Shown here in pieces: positions 41,231-53,530 of a DNA stretch of 64,000 bases. The notes beneath the pieces were generated by a model. It was not told the origin of the DNA. It saw only the letters and a program-made list of their open reading frames with translations, and searched no databases. The DNA is from Earliella scabrosa (Eukaryota > Basidiomycota > Agaricomycetes > Polyporales > Polyporaceae): the NCBI GenBank assembly GCA_022605405.1, contig JABYQQ010000017.1, positions 1,178,001-1,242,000 on the forward strand, in the 5' to 3' direction. Every line of letters starts with the position of its first letter. Position 1 is the stretch's first letter. The position numbers were made by a program, and so were the translations under genes.

Positions 41231-44200
41231 CTAGAGGACGTATCTGCGACACCAAGGACGAGTTGAATGAGCACTCGGATTGAATCTTTGATAGAGGGGG
41301 AGGAGGAGGAACGAAGCAAGGGCGACGAGAGGGAGCACGCACCGGTGGTACGGGTTCTCCAACTCTGTGAGGTCGTGCATCCCAGCCTCTGTCGTGTCAC
41401 GAATCAGGAATCATGATGAGCGAGGGCGGGCGACAAGTACTTGTTTTTATGGGGAGGGCGAGCGAAAAGGTGCGCACCTTCTCCCTTGAGCTGGTCCTCT
41501 TCGGACGTGACGGGTCCGTGTTCTCGGTCGCGCTGAAAACGGCAACGGCGATGGGCATTAATGTTATCACACAGCAAGATCCGGGGGGGGATAGAGGACG
41601 GGGACGGGCAGGAGGGGCAGTACGCACCTTGATGTTGCTCCAGAACATGTACGCGCCGAGCGCGAGGTGGCAGACTGAGCGGACGGTCAGTGGTCACGCA
41701 GCACGCAGCGAGTTCGGGAGTACGATGTGCCACGCACCGGTCTTGATCACGTAGCCTAACCGCGAGACATGAAGGTGAGACCATGACAGAGCAAAGAAGG
41801 CAGGGAGAAGTCATACCAATGAACATCGCTCTCTGAAACAAACAAACATTAGCAAACGTTCGCGCGTTCCAACTTCCAAACCAGATAGCCAGCACTCACA
41901 ATCCCGGTCAGGTACCGCGGCGCCTCGGTGTCCTGCGACCAATCACGACCACGATTTGCTGAGTTGAGGGAAATCATGAGAGCGCGAGACAAGGCGCGGG
42001 ACGTACGATGAGGAAGTGCGGTCTGTAGTGGTGTCAGAACGAGCTATCGGCATAAAAGATAAGGACAAGCCACGCACCCGATGATGTTCCCGATGCAGTA
42101 CTGCACAACAACAGCTCGCGTTCGTCAGAGGAGCAACGCACAGAAACATGAACATGGGCGCGCGATGCACTTACTCCGATGAAAGTGACGGCGGTGGTGA
42201 ACGTCTTTTTCGTGAACCCTCCGACCTACACCCGCATCTAACCTCAGCCACGATCCGCCGTGCTGAAGGGTAGACGAGAGAGACGCACGTTGTTCGAGAT
42301 CATGACGAGCGAGAGCGAGAACCCGACGGACTGTATGCGTACGACTCAGCACAAGTTCGGCGCTCAGGCCTCAGGGAACGAAGGGAACGGGGAGAGCTAT
42401 GTACCTGGAAGGTCGTGAACCAGTAGGCGATCAGCCGGTTCCAGCGCTGCTCGTCCGGGAGGTAGATCAAGCAGGCGGCGGCGATGATACAGGTGATGTT
42501 GCCCAGGGCCATCGTGATGACGCGCACTGCAGACACGCAGACTCTCGGTTAGGGATGTGGTTGCGGACGCGAGGAGAGCGAGACGCGGGGACAGCTCACT
42601 GTTTTTGAAGCGCATGCAGACGAAGCTGTATAACGGGACGGACGGGACGCAGTCAGGAAAGCCTCGCAGGCGAGCGAACAAAGCCTGAGAGCGCGTACCC
42701 GGCGACCAAGAGACTTGCGATCTGGAAGACGGAGGAGGCGGCGTCGAGGAGCGTCGTTTGGAGCGTCGTGAAACCGAGTCCCTGCGAGGCCCCCACCGTC
42801 ACTTGAGCACCAAGCCGCAAAACGTGCGAGGAGACGAACCTTGATGATGATCGTGGAGAAGTTGGACACGATCCTGCGAGCGGTAGAGTGAGAACCGAAT
42901 GGAAACAGGGTTGAACGTTGAGAGGCGTCCGTCCGTCCGTCCGACTCACCCGTTGGGAATCTGCGCGGCGATGGACGCGACGAAGAGCAGCCACGTCTTC
43001 GGGTCGATCAGCGCGTGCTGGATCTGCAGGTCGCGCTTCAACACTCGGTCGCACCAATATTGGAGTCCCGGAAAACGCACCTGGTACCACTTGAACTGCT
43101 TGTTCTTGACGCCGAGCTTCGCCTCGGCGACGCGCTTGACGGCGAGGACCTTCTCCTCGGGGGTGAGGAAGCGGGCGTCGACGGGCGAGTCCGGGAAGAA
43201 GAACCAGAGCGCGACGGCGACTGCGCGGCGTCCGATGAGGACCGTCGTTGACATGGAAGAGGATGGGAGAGGAAGGGACGCACGGGAGACGCTCATGGCG
43301 CCGAGGATGAGGAAGATGTACTTCCAGAGCGCGATCTGCGGGTTCGAGATGTGTCCAATCTGTCCGTCCCAGCGGGCCACCGTGAGCTCGTGTGAGCGCG
43401 CGCATACAGAGAGGAGAGGGCAACGAGGATGCGCACCCCGTAAGCGAGGAAGCCGCCCAAGATGCCGGCCCAGCCGTTGAAGGAGTACCAGATGAGGGAC
43501 CGGAAGGGGACCTCGGTCTGGGGGTACCAGATCGAGGTGAGGATCGTCATCCCCGGCGTCACGATCGCCTCCAGCAGCCCCAGGAAGAATCTAAGCGCGC
43601 GCAGCTCAGCACGCACGCTCGAAGGTGTCACTGCAATGATGGATGGACGCTGTACCTGTTTGCCATCGTGCCCGCAAAGTTGGTGCATCCCGGCGTCCTG
43701 CGATGCGGTGGTGAGCGCCACTGTTCGGAGGACGGAGCAGGCGGGAGACGTACGTGAGAACGATCGTCCCCCACAACAGCGTCGCTGGACAGACATCGAT
43801 CGACCGCGTCAGCACGCACGCGACTCAGGCTGGGGCAGAGCGAGGACAGCGTACTGATGGCGAGGACTTTGCCGGTGGGGTAGTGCTGCAGCAGCCAGCT
43901 GTCGGGGTAGTTCCCCACCAGATACCCGATGCTGCGTCCGCGCACGAGCATATGTATCGTCAGAGAGCGCGATCCACGCCACGCCACGCAGAGAGTCATG
44001 TGTGCTTACTAGAACACTGCAGGCACCACAGTCAGACAACGACGGTGAATAGGGCGACGCGTCACTCACTGCTCGCGAACCAGCTGAACTGGTCGCCCGA
44101 GAGATGGAGCGCCGCCTTCATCCCGTACAGATTCGCATAGTTCAGCCTGGCCATCCGGGTCCCGTCAGTCATCTCCGTGCGTCCAGTTAGATTCGTGAGG

Positions 44201-44741
44201 TATGACGTACGCGGTCTTGTCCACTGCACACGAGACCGGTGAGCGCGACGATAAGACGCGATATGCATACAGTGAGGACCCTGAGGGAAGGGACTTACAG
44301 AAGCTCAGGCCTTGGCACAGACACAGCTGCCAGACGGAAACGCGCATGATAAGCTTCCAGTGAGCACTCGTGAGCTCGAGGATGTAAGCGCGATACGCAC
44401 CATCGGGAGGATGTAGAAGTCGATCTTCCGCGAGATCCTACATGCGCACACAGCAGCGTATCAGCGCACACCCCCACGCCCACAAAGACACAGCAAGCAA
44501 GCAAGCAAAAGAGAGAGAGAAAGAGGGAGGGAAAGAGAGCGCACCGTCGGTTCTCCTCCCGCGTAACGCGCAGCCCAGACTGCTTCGCAAGCGCAAACTC
44601 GTGCAGCCCCACGTTCGCGTCCGCGCTCGCGTCGTCGTCGTCGTCCCGCACCGGCGCCTTCTCGGGATGCCTCTTCTCGCTGACGGCGATCGAGCCGGCC
44701 TCGGAGGCTTTCCGGATCGAAGCGCTGTCGTGGACGGACAT
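41231..44741 (-). CDS. MFS permease of the Dal5/allantoate (anion:cation symporter) family
   Basis: Plasma-membrane transporter with about 20 short exons. N-terminal cytosolic tail MSVHDSASIRKASEAGS, then RKIDFYILPM, LCLCQGLSFLDKTALNYANL, WFASMFYIGYLVGNYPD, NRFFLGLLEAIVTPGMTILT, WYSFNGWAGILGGFLAYG, GHISNPQIALWKYIFLIL, FFFPDSPVDARFLTPEEK, FKWYQIQHALIDPKTWLLF, TMALGNITCIIAAACLIYLP and VCHLALGAYMFWSNIK; C-terminus ENPYHRYVL with TAG at 41,231. These match the Dal5 subfamily helix by helix, with about 12 predicted membrane segments. One exon is only 7 nt (44,010-44,016). All introns I traced have GT/AG ends and keep frame, so the gene looks intact. Substrates in this family include allantoate, ureidosuccinate, nicotinate and others; which applies here is unknown. 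Minus-strand neighbours are an SNG1-like gene and, 16 kb away, urea amidolyase. Confidence 0.85.
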
Positions 44742-45402
44742 AGCGGTTGGTGATCGCCGGAGGAAGGGAAATGTCTGAGAGGTGGATGGAGGCTCTCAGG
44801 GAGGATGTCGACTCTCGTTCGCGAGACTGACGAGAACGCGAATCCGTGGGGGACGCGGTGAACCCGATGATTTATCTATGGACGCCTGCACCTCCGAGTC
44901 GGGGATAGGCAGGCGCGAGATGCGCATTGCGAAAGGGATGTCGTGCTCGCGCACCCGCGGTGGTGTGCTTCTCTCAGGCACCGAGCGAGAAGTGCGCAAT
45001 GCATACATATCTTATCGGCGCGCGCACTAGCCTCGGTTCCTCGGTGGAGCGTCGAGTGACTAGCTGCTCGCGGGCCCGCCGCGCCGGCGGGTTAGCAGCA
45101 AGCGGGAGATGGGGGATGAGGTTATCGCTAGTACTGCGTGGGAGGAGATGAGCCATGTGCGCCACAAAGCATGCATTGCGAGGGACGTACGCACCAGATC
45201 ACAAAGTTCCCCCGTCGTCCGTCGCCCGGCACGCAGCCCGAACTAGAGCAGTACTAGTTGAAGCTTAAGGGCTAGGATGATACATCGACTGCGACTCGCG
45301 AGTCACTATCCAACGATACGCAATACACGACGCAGCGGCGCCGAGACTCGATTAACACATTAACGTCCAACAGCCAACACTGCGATTTCGGCTCTGCTCG
45401 CG
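44742..45402. other. Intergenic region upstream of the permease
   Basis: About 660 bp between the permease start and the 3' end of the SNG1-like gene. It should hold the permease promoter. I see no gene or repeat; GATA-type boxes would need systematic counting. Confidence 0.5.
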
Positions 45403-48238
45403 CTATGGCACGTCCTTTTCCTTCCCCTCCTCCACCTTCAAAGGCGTCTTCCCCGGCGACTTCGCCCGAGTCGCCCCCCGAGCCCCCCGCCCGCGCGCCT
45501 CAAACCGACGCACGAGCCAAGTAAACACGGCGATCGTCCCGCACGACAGGAGGACCCACGCGACGATGACCGCCGCGTTCCGCCCCAGGTGCGAGTGCGT
45601 GTCGAACATGATTGTCCGGAGCGCTTGTGAGCTGCCGAGGGTTGGGGTGGGGTGGGTGCGATCAGTACTAGGGCAGGGCAGGATGGCGCGACTTACAGGT
45701 TCCTGGAGACGTGAGCGATTAGTAAGTACTAGCGAGGGCAAGGGGGAGGGGGGGAGGGACTTACCAGATCGGGAAGCCGGTGCCGTACGTATAAAACGAG
45801 CTCTGCAACTCGTCGGGGAGGACCACGGGCGAGACGTTGTACAAAATCTGCGCCGGCTCATTACTCGTCAGCGCTTCAGTCTTGGACGTGAACACCATGC
45901 TAGCACGGCACGGGCAAGCAGGAGGGAGGGAGGGACGCACGAGTATAAAGAGGAAGAACGGCACGAAGCGCGGCGTGAGGATCGTGATCATGGCTTCGAT
46001 GGATAACCCGAGCGCGGCCATGCCGAGGTAGATGTAGGCGAAGGAGATGAGGAAGCCTGCGCCCTCGCCGAACCTAACGTGTGTCAGCGTGTGTGTCGAG
46101 CGGGGACGGGAGGGGAGGGAGGAGGCGCACTTGGTTCCGAGGGGCAGCTTGAACGCGACGTTGATGAGCGCGTAGCTCATGCTGAGCGGGAAGTATGCGA
46201 CAAGGGGGACGAGGATCCGGAGGCATAAGTAGGGTAGGAAGGGCATGTGCGGCGCGACTATCGCACGCGCCGTCGAGTTTGCCATCGTCTGCGAATATTC
46301 CTGTCAGCAGCACACCCAGAACGGGTACGATGAAGACGCACAATCATAAACCTGGTTTTTCAACAGCCGCAAGTGAGAACGACGCGCACTCGCGACGAAC
46401 GATCGAGAGAAGGAGAAGGAGAAGGAGGAGACGCACGAAAATATACACAAAAAGATATTCCCAACCAGCGTCGCAGCCTGCGCCGCCGGAGCCCCATACG
46501 CCCTCAAATTAACGACCCTCCACCCCACAGCAGGCGCGACCGTCTGCGGCGCCTGCGCGATCATCTGCAGCGCGGTCGAGTTCGGCTCCCCGTTCGAGTC
46601 GATCTGCGCAAAGTACCGCTGCGCGGTCTGCGTCGCGTACGCCGAGGTCACGTGCTGGAGCAGTTGGGTGGTGAGCGGGAGGAGGTAGGTGCCGGTCGCG
46701 ATTTCGTGTCGGGCTTGGGCGTAGTAGAGGGTTATGGCGGTTGTGGGGTCGTAGGAGGTGTCGCCGTTTGCGCGGGCGTGCGAGAGGCGGGTCGTTGCGT
46801 TTGGTTGGACTGTGTGTGGCGAGGGGGTCAGTAGCTGGTTGGATCAACCGGTGGATCGCATGGGAGTCGGATTGCTTGAGTTCGAGATGCGCAGACACAG
46901 CAGAAGATGCGGACGATACTTTGCCAAACTCGAGTCGTTGCAACTAACGATGACGACAGCGCGTCTCCTCAAGCGGCACAGACAGTTACACTGTGTGCAC
47001 GGACGTTGCTCCTCCGATCTGTCCCACAAGCGCAGAATGGAGACGGCTGCAGACGAGTGTGGACCACGACGAGTGCATGTGGCTGAGCGGCCCCGAACTT
47101 CCCGGTGTGAAGACGCAGGGACGAGCCGAGCGTGTACTCAGGTAGTCGGAAGCTCGGCACCAAGAACGAGCAGAGTTCGAGTCCAGAAGGATTCTTATCC
47201 ATCAAATGTTCCACCCTCCCCAGTCGCAGTAGGCAGGGCATCCGTCCTGAGATCGATCGACGTGAAGCAGAGAATGGAAGAGAGACACTAGACGACTCGG
47301 ACTGCCCCGTAAGAGTATGCGGGTGGAGGAAGCCCTAGCATGGGCCAGCCGACGACGCCGGCAACAGGGATCCTTGTGCAGGCACAGAACACAACCAAAG
47401 ACGAAGACTCACTGACTACAGCAATCCACGTGCGCTCCTCGAGAACCATGCGCTGTACGTTCTCGTCATCGCCGACGTCGAGCGGGGAGAGGAACTTCCA
47501 GGAGAGCTGGGGACCGGGCGCCGAGTAGTCTCGGACGGCCTGGGTGAGCGCATGGCCGACGCGGGCGTCGTCGCGGTCGATGAACCACGCTTCGAGGTTG
47601 CCCGTCAGCTTGGCCGAGTTGGAGAGCGCGCCCCAGTAGCTGTGCCGAAACGCGTGAGCACTGGGTGACGGAGCATGCACGTTCGAGCGAGCTTCGCGGG
47701 CGCGAGGCGGAGTTGGGGGACCACAACGCTAACGCAGGTGGTCCGACTTACACGGGGAGGCAGATCCACATCAGGACCATGATCAAGGCCGTGGCCCGGG
47801 CGATGATTATGAAGTACTGCCGGCGGAGGGGGGCGAAGGCGGGGGAGAAGACTGGGGCGCGGGCGGGGCATGAACAGGGTGCGTGCGGGGCAGAGAGGGC
47901 TCGGAGGACTCACAGCCAGCAGCGGCGAAGTGCGGGGGTTGAGCGAGTCCTGCATCTCCGGAGGGCGCGTCGGCGACAAACGAGGATGCAGCTGGCTTGC
48001 GACTTGTTTTATTTTGGACGAGGACCGCGGGGGCGAGCAACTGGGAGACGGCGCTCGAGACTTGGAAGGATGCCGCGTCCTCGGCATGCCGAGCTGCCGA
48101 GCCCCCGTGGCCGATGGCTTGCGCTGCCGCAGCGTGGACGGTGTCGACGGCATGTGCCCGGCTGGCTTGTGGGGGCACGTCCATCTTCCAGGAGCCGGGG
48201 CGGACGGGCGGCGGGGTCGTGGTCGCTGGCGGGGACAA
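45403..48238 (-). CDS. SNG1-like (DUF3533) multi-pass membrane protein
   Basis: Member of the fungal DUF3533/SNG1 family (nitrosoguanidine-resistance protein of yeast; membrane proteins linked to drug tolerance or lipid asymmetry). A Ser/Ala-rich cytosolic N-terminus (start chosen at MSPPATTTPPPV, 48,238) leads to the first membrane segment (RQYFIIIARATALIMVLMWI) and CLPVYWGALSNSAKLTGNLE, then a large extracytoplasmic domain (LEERTWIAVVIQPNATTR, YDPTTAITLYYAQARHEIAT, QTVAPAVGWRVVNLRAYG). A cluster of C-terminal helices follows (PFLPYLCLRILVPLVAYFPL, AGFLISFAYIYLGMAALGLS, VIVAWVLLSCGTIAVFTWLV) and a basic tail ending KDVP. Topology and length fit the family. One intron (46,811-47,412, 602 nt) is ten times longer than the rest. 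Divergent from the F-box gene at 48,516 with 277 bp between starts. Confidence 0.8.
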
Positions 48239-48515
48239 CGTCGGACAGCGTCCGCACGACGTCGGTCCTCTCCCCCGAGGGCCTCGCTAATGCGGAGCCG
48301 GCGCTCGACTCTCGTGATCACATTTTCCTTCCGCATACGCTGCCGGTTGTTAGCAACCCAAGGGTCATTTTTCGATTCTCCTATGGCGTAGTGGCTAATG
48401 CCCTATTTTGCGTTGGGTCTCGGGGTTCGAGACCGCGCTCGGGCTTAATTTTTTCTGTCGTTGGGAGGCTCTGCTTACTGTTGTTTATCTCACAGCGACT
48501 TTCTTGCAGACCGCC

Positions 48516-50743
48516 ATGCAGAATCTCCCAACGGAGGTGCTTGAGAGCATCCTCCTCTGGTGTGCAACTTGTGGCCATCCATTTTCGGTCGCAGCCGTCG
48601 CCCAAACATGTCGACAACTCCGTGCCCTAGTCTACGACGCGAAAGACCGCCATCTTTGGCGGAACCTATACCTAGCGGTTTTCGACGATCCTAGGAGGGG
48701 CTCGACCATACGCAATGGTATGCTCCTGGACTACAACCGTGTGTGCGTGCCGATGGGCTCATGATAGTGATGTTTGGCTGCAGATTTTGACTGGCAAGGT
48801 CACTTCACCCAGAGATTCTGGGCTAGAAGCTACATCCAGCACCACGCTCGAGTCCTCCAAGTCCAGAAGAAGCCCCACCACTTGCGCTCGACCCGGTCAA
48901 CCTCGATCTCTGATTTCTCAGAGGACACACCAGGAGATCCGCAAGTTCACACCAGGCTGCTCCGCGTGCTGATAGCGGTCATCCAGACCGCCGCCCCTTC
49001 CGCCCACCACCTCCATCTCGACGCTCCCTCCGACGCGCTCGAGAACACCGCGCTCACCGAGCTGCACGTCCAAACACCCCTGTCCCCACCCGCGGTTGAG
49101 TCCGAGGCCCAGCGCCGGTCTCTCAACATCCTCTGGCTCGGGGAGACGCTCTCCCGAGGACTGCCGTACTCCCTCACCAAGCTCCTCCTCTCTCCCGCCT
49201 ACGGATCCTCCGGAACGGACTGGCGCGAGCTGACAGAGGGCCAGGCGCTCTGCCAGCTCACCGCTTACCTCGGGTTCCTCCCCGTCCCGGTTGAGGAAGT
49301 GGAGCCCTCTCCGACGGCAAAGGGAAAGGGCAAGACGAGGACGAAGACGCGCGGCGAAGAGGTGACGGATATGAGCGAGACCGCTCAGCGCCTGCGTGTG
49401 CGGAACTGCGCGCGCGCTCTCGCGTTCAACATGCGCTATCTCTCCCGCCGGCGCAACTGGGGCCCATACCTCGCCCACCCGCCGCGGACCAAAGCGAGAG
49501 CGGAAGTGCTTGTGGACGCCATGGAGGAAGGTGAAGATGACGGGGACAGCGACGAGTCGGATGGGGATTACGTCCCTCCAGACAACGCGTCGTCCTCATC
49601 GTCTTTGTCCGCGACCCCCGAACCTCAGGAGGGCGAGACACGGCCGACCCCGCGTGCGGAGGAGCTGTGGCCGGACTGGACGTGGCTCGGTGCTGCGCGC
49701 GTCGTGGCGGGGTGGAAGGCGCGCGCGCATATCGATCCTGCGGACGTCGCGCGGCTCGAGGCGTGGGATAACTTGCGGGGCGGGGCGTGGGTCGCGCCGC
49801 CGTCTCTGGGAAGAGAGGGGTCGGAGGAACTGCAGGGTCGGGGCGAGGGTGCTGATGCTGCCGTGCGCGAAGCGGAGGAGTGGAGGAAGTACGAGCGGGA
49901 CTGGGCGGGTGTGGAAGGGATTTGGAGGTGAGCTGACTCGGGTTCGTTCGTTGGGAGAGCTGGCCTCACGTCGTTTTTTTAGGCGGCTCGTGTGTTGGCT
50001 GGATTACGACGACCTCATATGTACGCGTCTTCATCATCTCTCTACCTATACTTCACGCTGACCACTCTGACACACGGCGACCAGTCCACAACGTACGTCT
50101 TTCCCCCCTTCCACTCCGTCCCACCCTCACTCCTGTTCCTTCCCAGTTGTACCGCAGATTCGACGACGAAGACCTGCACGAAGCATGGATCATCGTCCCC
50201 ATGTCCCTCCGCATCACGCACTACTCCGCGCCCGCGCTCGCCGCTGCGCACCCCGACCGGCCGACGATCCACGTCCAGGGCGACATGGGCGGCGCGGGCT
50301 GGGTTGGGGGTGTGGAGGCGCACGATGATGATGTGCGGCGCGTGCATGGTGCTGTGAGCATGTTGCCGGACGGGAGTGTGCGGTGGTCCTTGGTGAGTCT
50401 TCTCGTTCTGCGCCTTGGTCAAGACTCGGGACGGCGCGCTGCTCGTCTGAGACGGTTCGAGTTGCCGTTCGACCCGACGGAACGGAACGCGATTGCTGAC
50501 GCTGAGTTGTGGTGCGGGACAGACGTCGACCGCGCCGAACTCGACGGAGGACGAGTGGGCGTCGGAAGCGGTTCAGCTCGGCGGTGTGGGCTCCTCGATG
50601 GGCTCGATTGGGATGTGGACCGGGGCGCAGCATGAAGACGGCGATCCGCTCGGTGAGTCTTGCCTCTCGCTCTACCTGGCGCGTCGTGCTGGTGCTGACT
50701 TTGACCTGCGCCAGGCGTGTTTTGGCAGTGGCGCGTGCGGTGA
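48516..50743 (+). CDS. F-box-type protein, copy A
   Basis: ATG at 48,516 opens MQNLPTEVLESILLWCATCG, an F-box that would bind Skp1 in an SCF ubiquitin ligase, followed by ALVYDAKDRHLWRNLYLAVF as in Agaricomycete F-box proteins. After an intron (about 48,719-48,782) come DFDWQGHFTQRFWARSY, a long middle region with a basic then acidic insert (EEGEDDGDSDESDGDYVPP), the segment EEWRKYERDWAGVEGIWR, and then DEDLHEAWIIVPMSLRI, DRPTIHVQGDMGG, MLPDGSVRWSL, STEDEWASEAVQLGGVGSSM and GDPLGVFWQW. In the modelled frame it stops at 50,743. A separate frame (50,777-50,923; YEFACTRYLPSLPETETYGP) is conserved in the duplicate and may be a true last exon. Substrate unknown. Duplicated at 55.4-57.4 kb. Confidence 0.72.
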
Positions 50744-51651
50744 AACGTGTGCATACCTCTACTCCAAGCCCATACGCATGTCTTCGCGACGCACGGATCG
50801 GAAGCGTTGTACGAGTTCGCTTGCACAAGATACCTCCCGTCATTGCCAGAGACAGAGACGTACGGACCAATCCCGGGTGGCAGTTTGTCCCTGGATGACG
50901 GCGCGGGAGCCGGCCGAACGTAGGAGTATAGGGAACTCTGGGATCTTCGGGGCGCAGCTGTTCGCAGAGGAGGTCAAGGCGAGCTGCTCGGCCCGTTGGA
51001 TAAGGCAACCTCCACAACGTGCAAATACATAAGTGCTTTCCATACGAACGGTACAAGCATCGGCCGAGCGGAAGTACATTCGAATATCCATAACGTCGTC
51101 CCCGGGGCGCATTTGAGGGATCCCTGCAACTCAGACAACTGGGAGAGTCCACGCAGCGGAAGATTGTCAGCTTATGTGTGCCGCAGTATGTGACTGCAAT
51201 GATGCGTACCAAATACACGAGTCTAATCTTCAGCCCCCGTGCAGCACGGCTCGAGATCTTGACTCCTCCTTCCATGCTTTGTCCAGATCAATGTGTCTAA
51301 CGGGTGGGATGTCGACCATGTCTGATTGACGACCGATTCTAGGGTATCGCATGTCGTTGGTGCTCCATCGACGACTCCAACCACGAGCCCAGATTCTCCA
51401 CGGATCATCTGCCGACCAGGATAAGGGGTGTGGCAACGGTTGGCGAGACAGGGTCTCATATTCCCAGCAAAGAACAGAGTCGTCCTTGACCTGCCCCTCC
51501 GCTAGTGCCTGCTGCTTGCTCTTCTCGAGTCTATCTGCTAAAATGTGTTGCGTTGTTGTATACCACAGGCGCTTGAACCCTGGGGTAATACGTCGAGGTT
51601 GCGGTCATTCAGTTAATTGTGTGTGAAGCTAGCAGTAGCAGCAGAATTTGT

Positions 51652-53144
51652 TCACATACCAGAAAGTACATAGTAAATCTTGACCAAGATTTCACATTGA
51701 GGCCCTGGATGGTCATCGCCAAGTCGTAGACAGATCTGCTCCTTCCACCATGACTTATCGTACTTGGGGTCATTGTCACGAAATGTGAACGCAAGCTGAC
51801 GCAGCTTGTGATATTGCCTTAGCCGGCGTATCCCCTCCACTACGTGGGTCGTACCGAGAATGGACAAGAATCCAGCGCGGTCGACGTAGAACGAGCTCCA
51901 GTTACTGAGGTCAATCCGGATTGTGTGGAGGACATGTCCAGACGACACAGAGTCGAGAATGGCACGGATGCTCCGTGATTGGTCTGATACAATATCTGTC
52001 TTAGGCGATGGCTGATTGATGAGAGGGTTGTGTAAAGTCATTGTCAGAATTTGAAGGTTTTTAGCCATTCTGATGCATTCCTTTACACTATCTATGAATG
52101 AATATATGAATAACAATAACCGAATGAGAACTGATCTACTTACCCGCAAGTCGATCGTAGAGATGGAGCTCTAGCTGTGTGAAAGACACCCCAAAGGAGC
52201 CGGGAGAAACTTCAAGGACTCCACAAGAGTCCTGAGGGGCATATTCGAGATGACGGTCGGTTTAGGTTCGACATGATCGAGGTACACGCTCAGGTGAGCG
52301 CCGGGCGCCTGGGATATCTGGTCGGAAGTTATCTGTAGGAGGGTTCTGACCGGCGCTTCAATACTGGAGGGTCTTGGGCGGGACATCGAACAGATGTTGG
52401 ACAAACCAATATGGGCTGGATGACTAGGCGCCGGCCGCCAGATACCGTCCGATACCCAGCGCCGCCCTGACAGATAACTTCCGACCAAATATCTAGGGCG
52501 CCCGGTGCACACCTGGGCGTGTAAAAATGGCGAGTACGCACAAGTTCAACAATCCGAAGGCGCCGGAGAGCCCGGCATCTTCCCGATGGAGAACCAGATG
52601 CAGGAAAAGATGAGGTGACACTGCGCTCCTTGGAGGGTCCATAGACACGCAGTTCGAGTTGCTGGAGAGATGGAAGGGACCAGATGTAGCGCAGGATGGC
52701 GCGAGATGCATATCGATACCATGTGATTAAAAGCTGGGTGACAGTAGCGCCGTCCGTCCAGAGGTATAGTCCCATGTCCGCATACCGTGGAGGAATTCTA
52801 CTCCAGCTTAGGTAGAATTCGAGGGAAAAGCAGTTTTTCAGCAGACGTGGAAGTGGCATACGAGCGAAGGGCCCGGGGTTGTGGTCACTGCCAACGACAG
52901 TGAGCACACGAACAGCGTCCGCAAGGAGCGGTCGACTGAGCAGTGTTCGAATGAGGAGGTCGACGTGAGAAGGAGACTCGATGTGGACCTCGTATAGGAG
53001 ATTGAACTGGGTGCGCGAGACCCAGGCGGAACAGACGAGGGCGAGTCGGCGCCAGACAGGATATGAATCGTGTCGGACCTCCCATTCGCGACATTCGTCG
53101 ATGATATACTCGCAAATTTCCAGGGGGATGCGACAGTTTTCCAT
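51652..53144 (-). CDS. F-box-like protein of a second type, copy A
   Basis: ATG at 53,144: MENCRIPLEICEYIIDECRE, an F-box-like opening (IPLEICEYII), then YPVWRRLALVCSAWVSRTQF, LLIRTLLSRPLLADAVRVLT and RAILRYIWSLPSLQQLELRV, as in Agaricomycete F-box/LRR-like proteins. An intron after LRIVEL is enlarged by a 237-bp MITE; splicing past it joins a second exon (SPGSFGVSFTQLELHL). After another intron the last exon (to 51,652) reads DSVKECIRMAKNLQI, VLHTIRIDLSNWSSFYVDRA and ILVKIYYVLSGM. No coding lesions seen. It converges with the F-box gene at 48,516, and the pair is duplicated at 55.4-59.5 kb. Confidence 0.68.
52283..52523. mobile_element. TA-flanked MITE (element 52,285-52,521) in an intron
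   Basis: 237 bp with about 50-bp imperfect inverted repeats beginning CACGCTCAGGTGAGCGCCGG, flanked by TA on both sides. The homologous intron of the duplicate (near 58,899-58,915) has a single TA with matching flanks (GATCGAGGTA then CAGATGG), so the duplicate preserves the empty site. Tc1/mariner-like target preference; non-coding. Confidence 0.85.
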
Positions 53145-53530
53145 CTGTGCTGCCAGTAAGGCCGAGGGGAAGGGAGAGTGAGTGACTCGGACAGTGGGCG
53201 ACGGTTGGAAACCTGAGAAGTAGATGTAGATATTCTCTCCCGTTCATAGGATGCTCGTGCGCGCTATACGAGAAGTTCGCATCGCCTTTCACCGCCGTGT
53301 CCCACGGGCATTACTGTAATTATGTGGTTCAGAAGAGTACCGAGTATGAGCGTCTTGGTGGATGCCAGTGCCTTACTAGTCCGACTCATAGTATTATCAC
53401 CGCCTCAGGAAGACTCCGGCCGGGTCTACTAGGACCCTGAGCCAGGGCGATGTATGGCGATGCTACACAGAAGCACGTCTTGTGCCGCTGCCGGCCGTCA
53501 AAGGATGCTACATGTGGTTGACACCATCCG

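Noticed and set aside
48375..48445. Possible tRNA upstream of the F-box gene (box A-like TGGCGTAGTGG, box B-like GGTTCGAGACC)
   Set aside because: D- and T-stems nearly pair, but acceptor strands and the anticodon stem do not; box B has a mismatch. Kept only as a chance or degenerate tRNA-like match.
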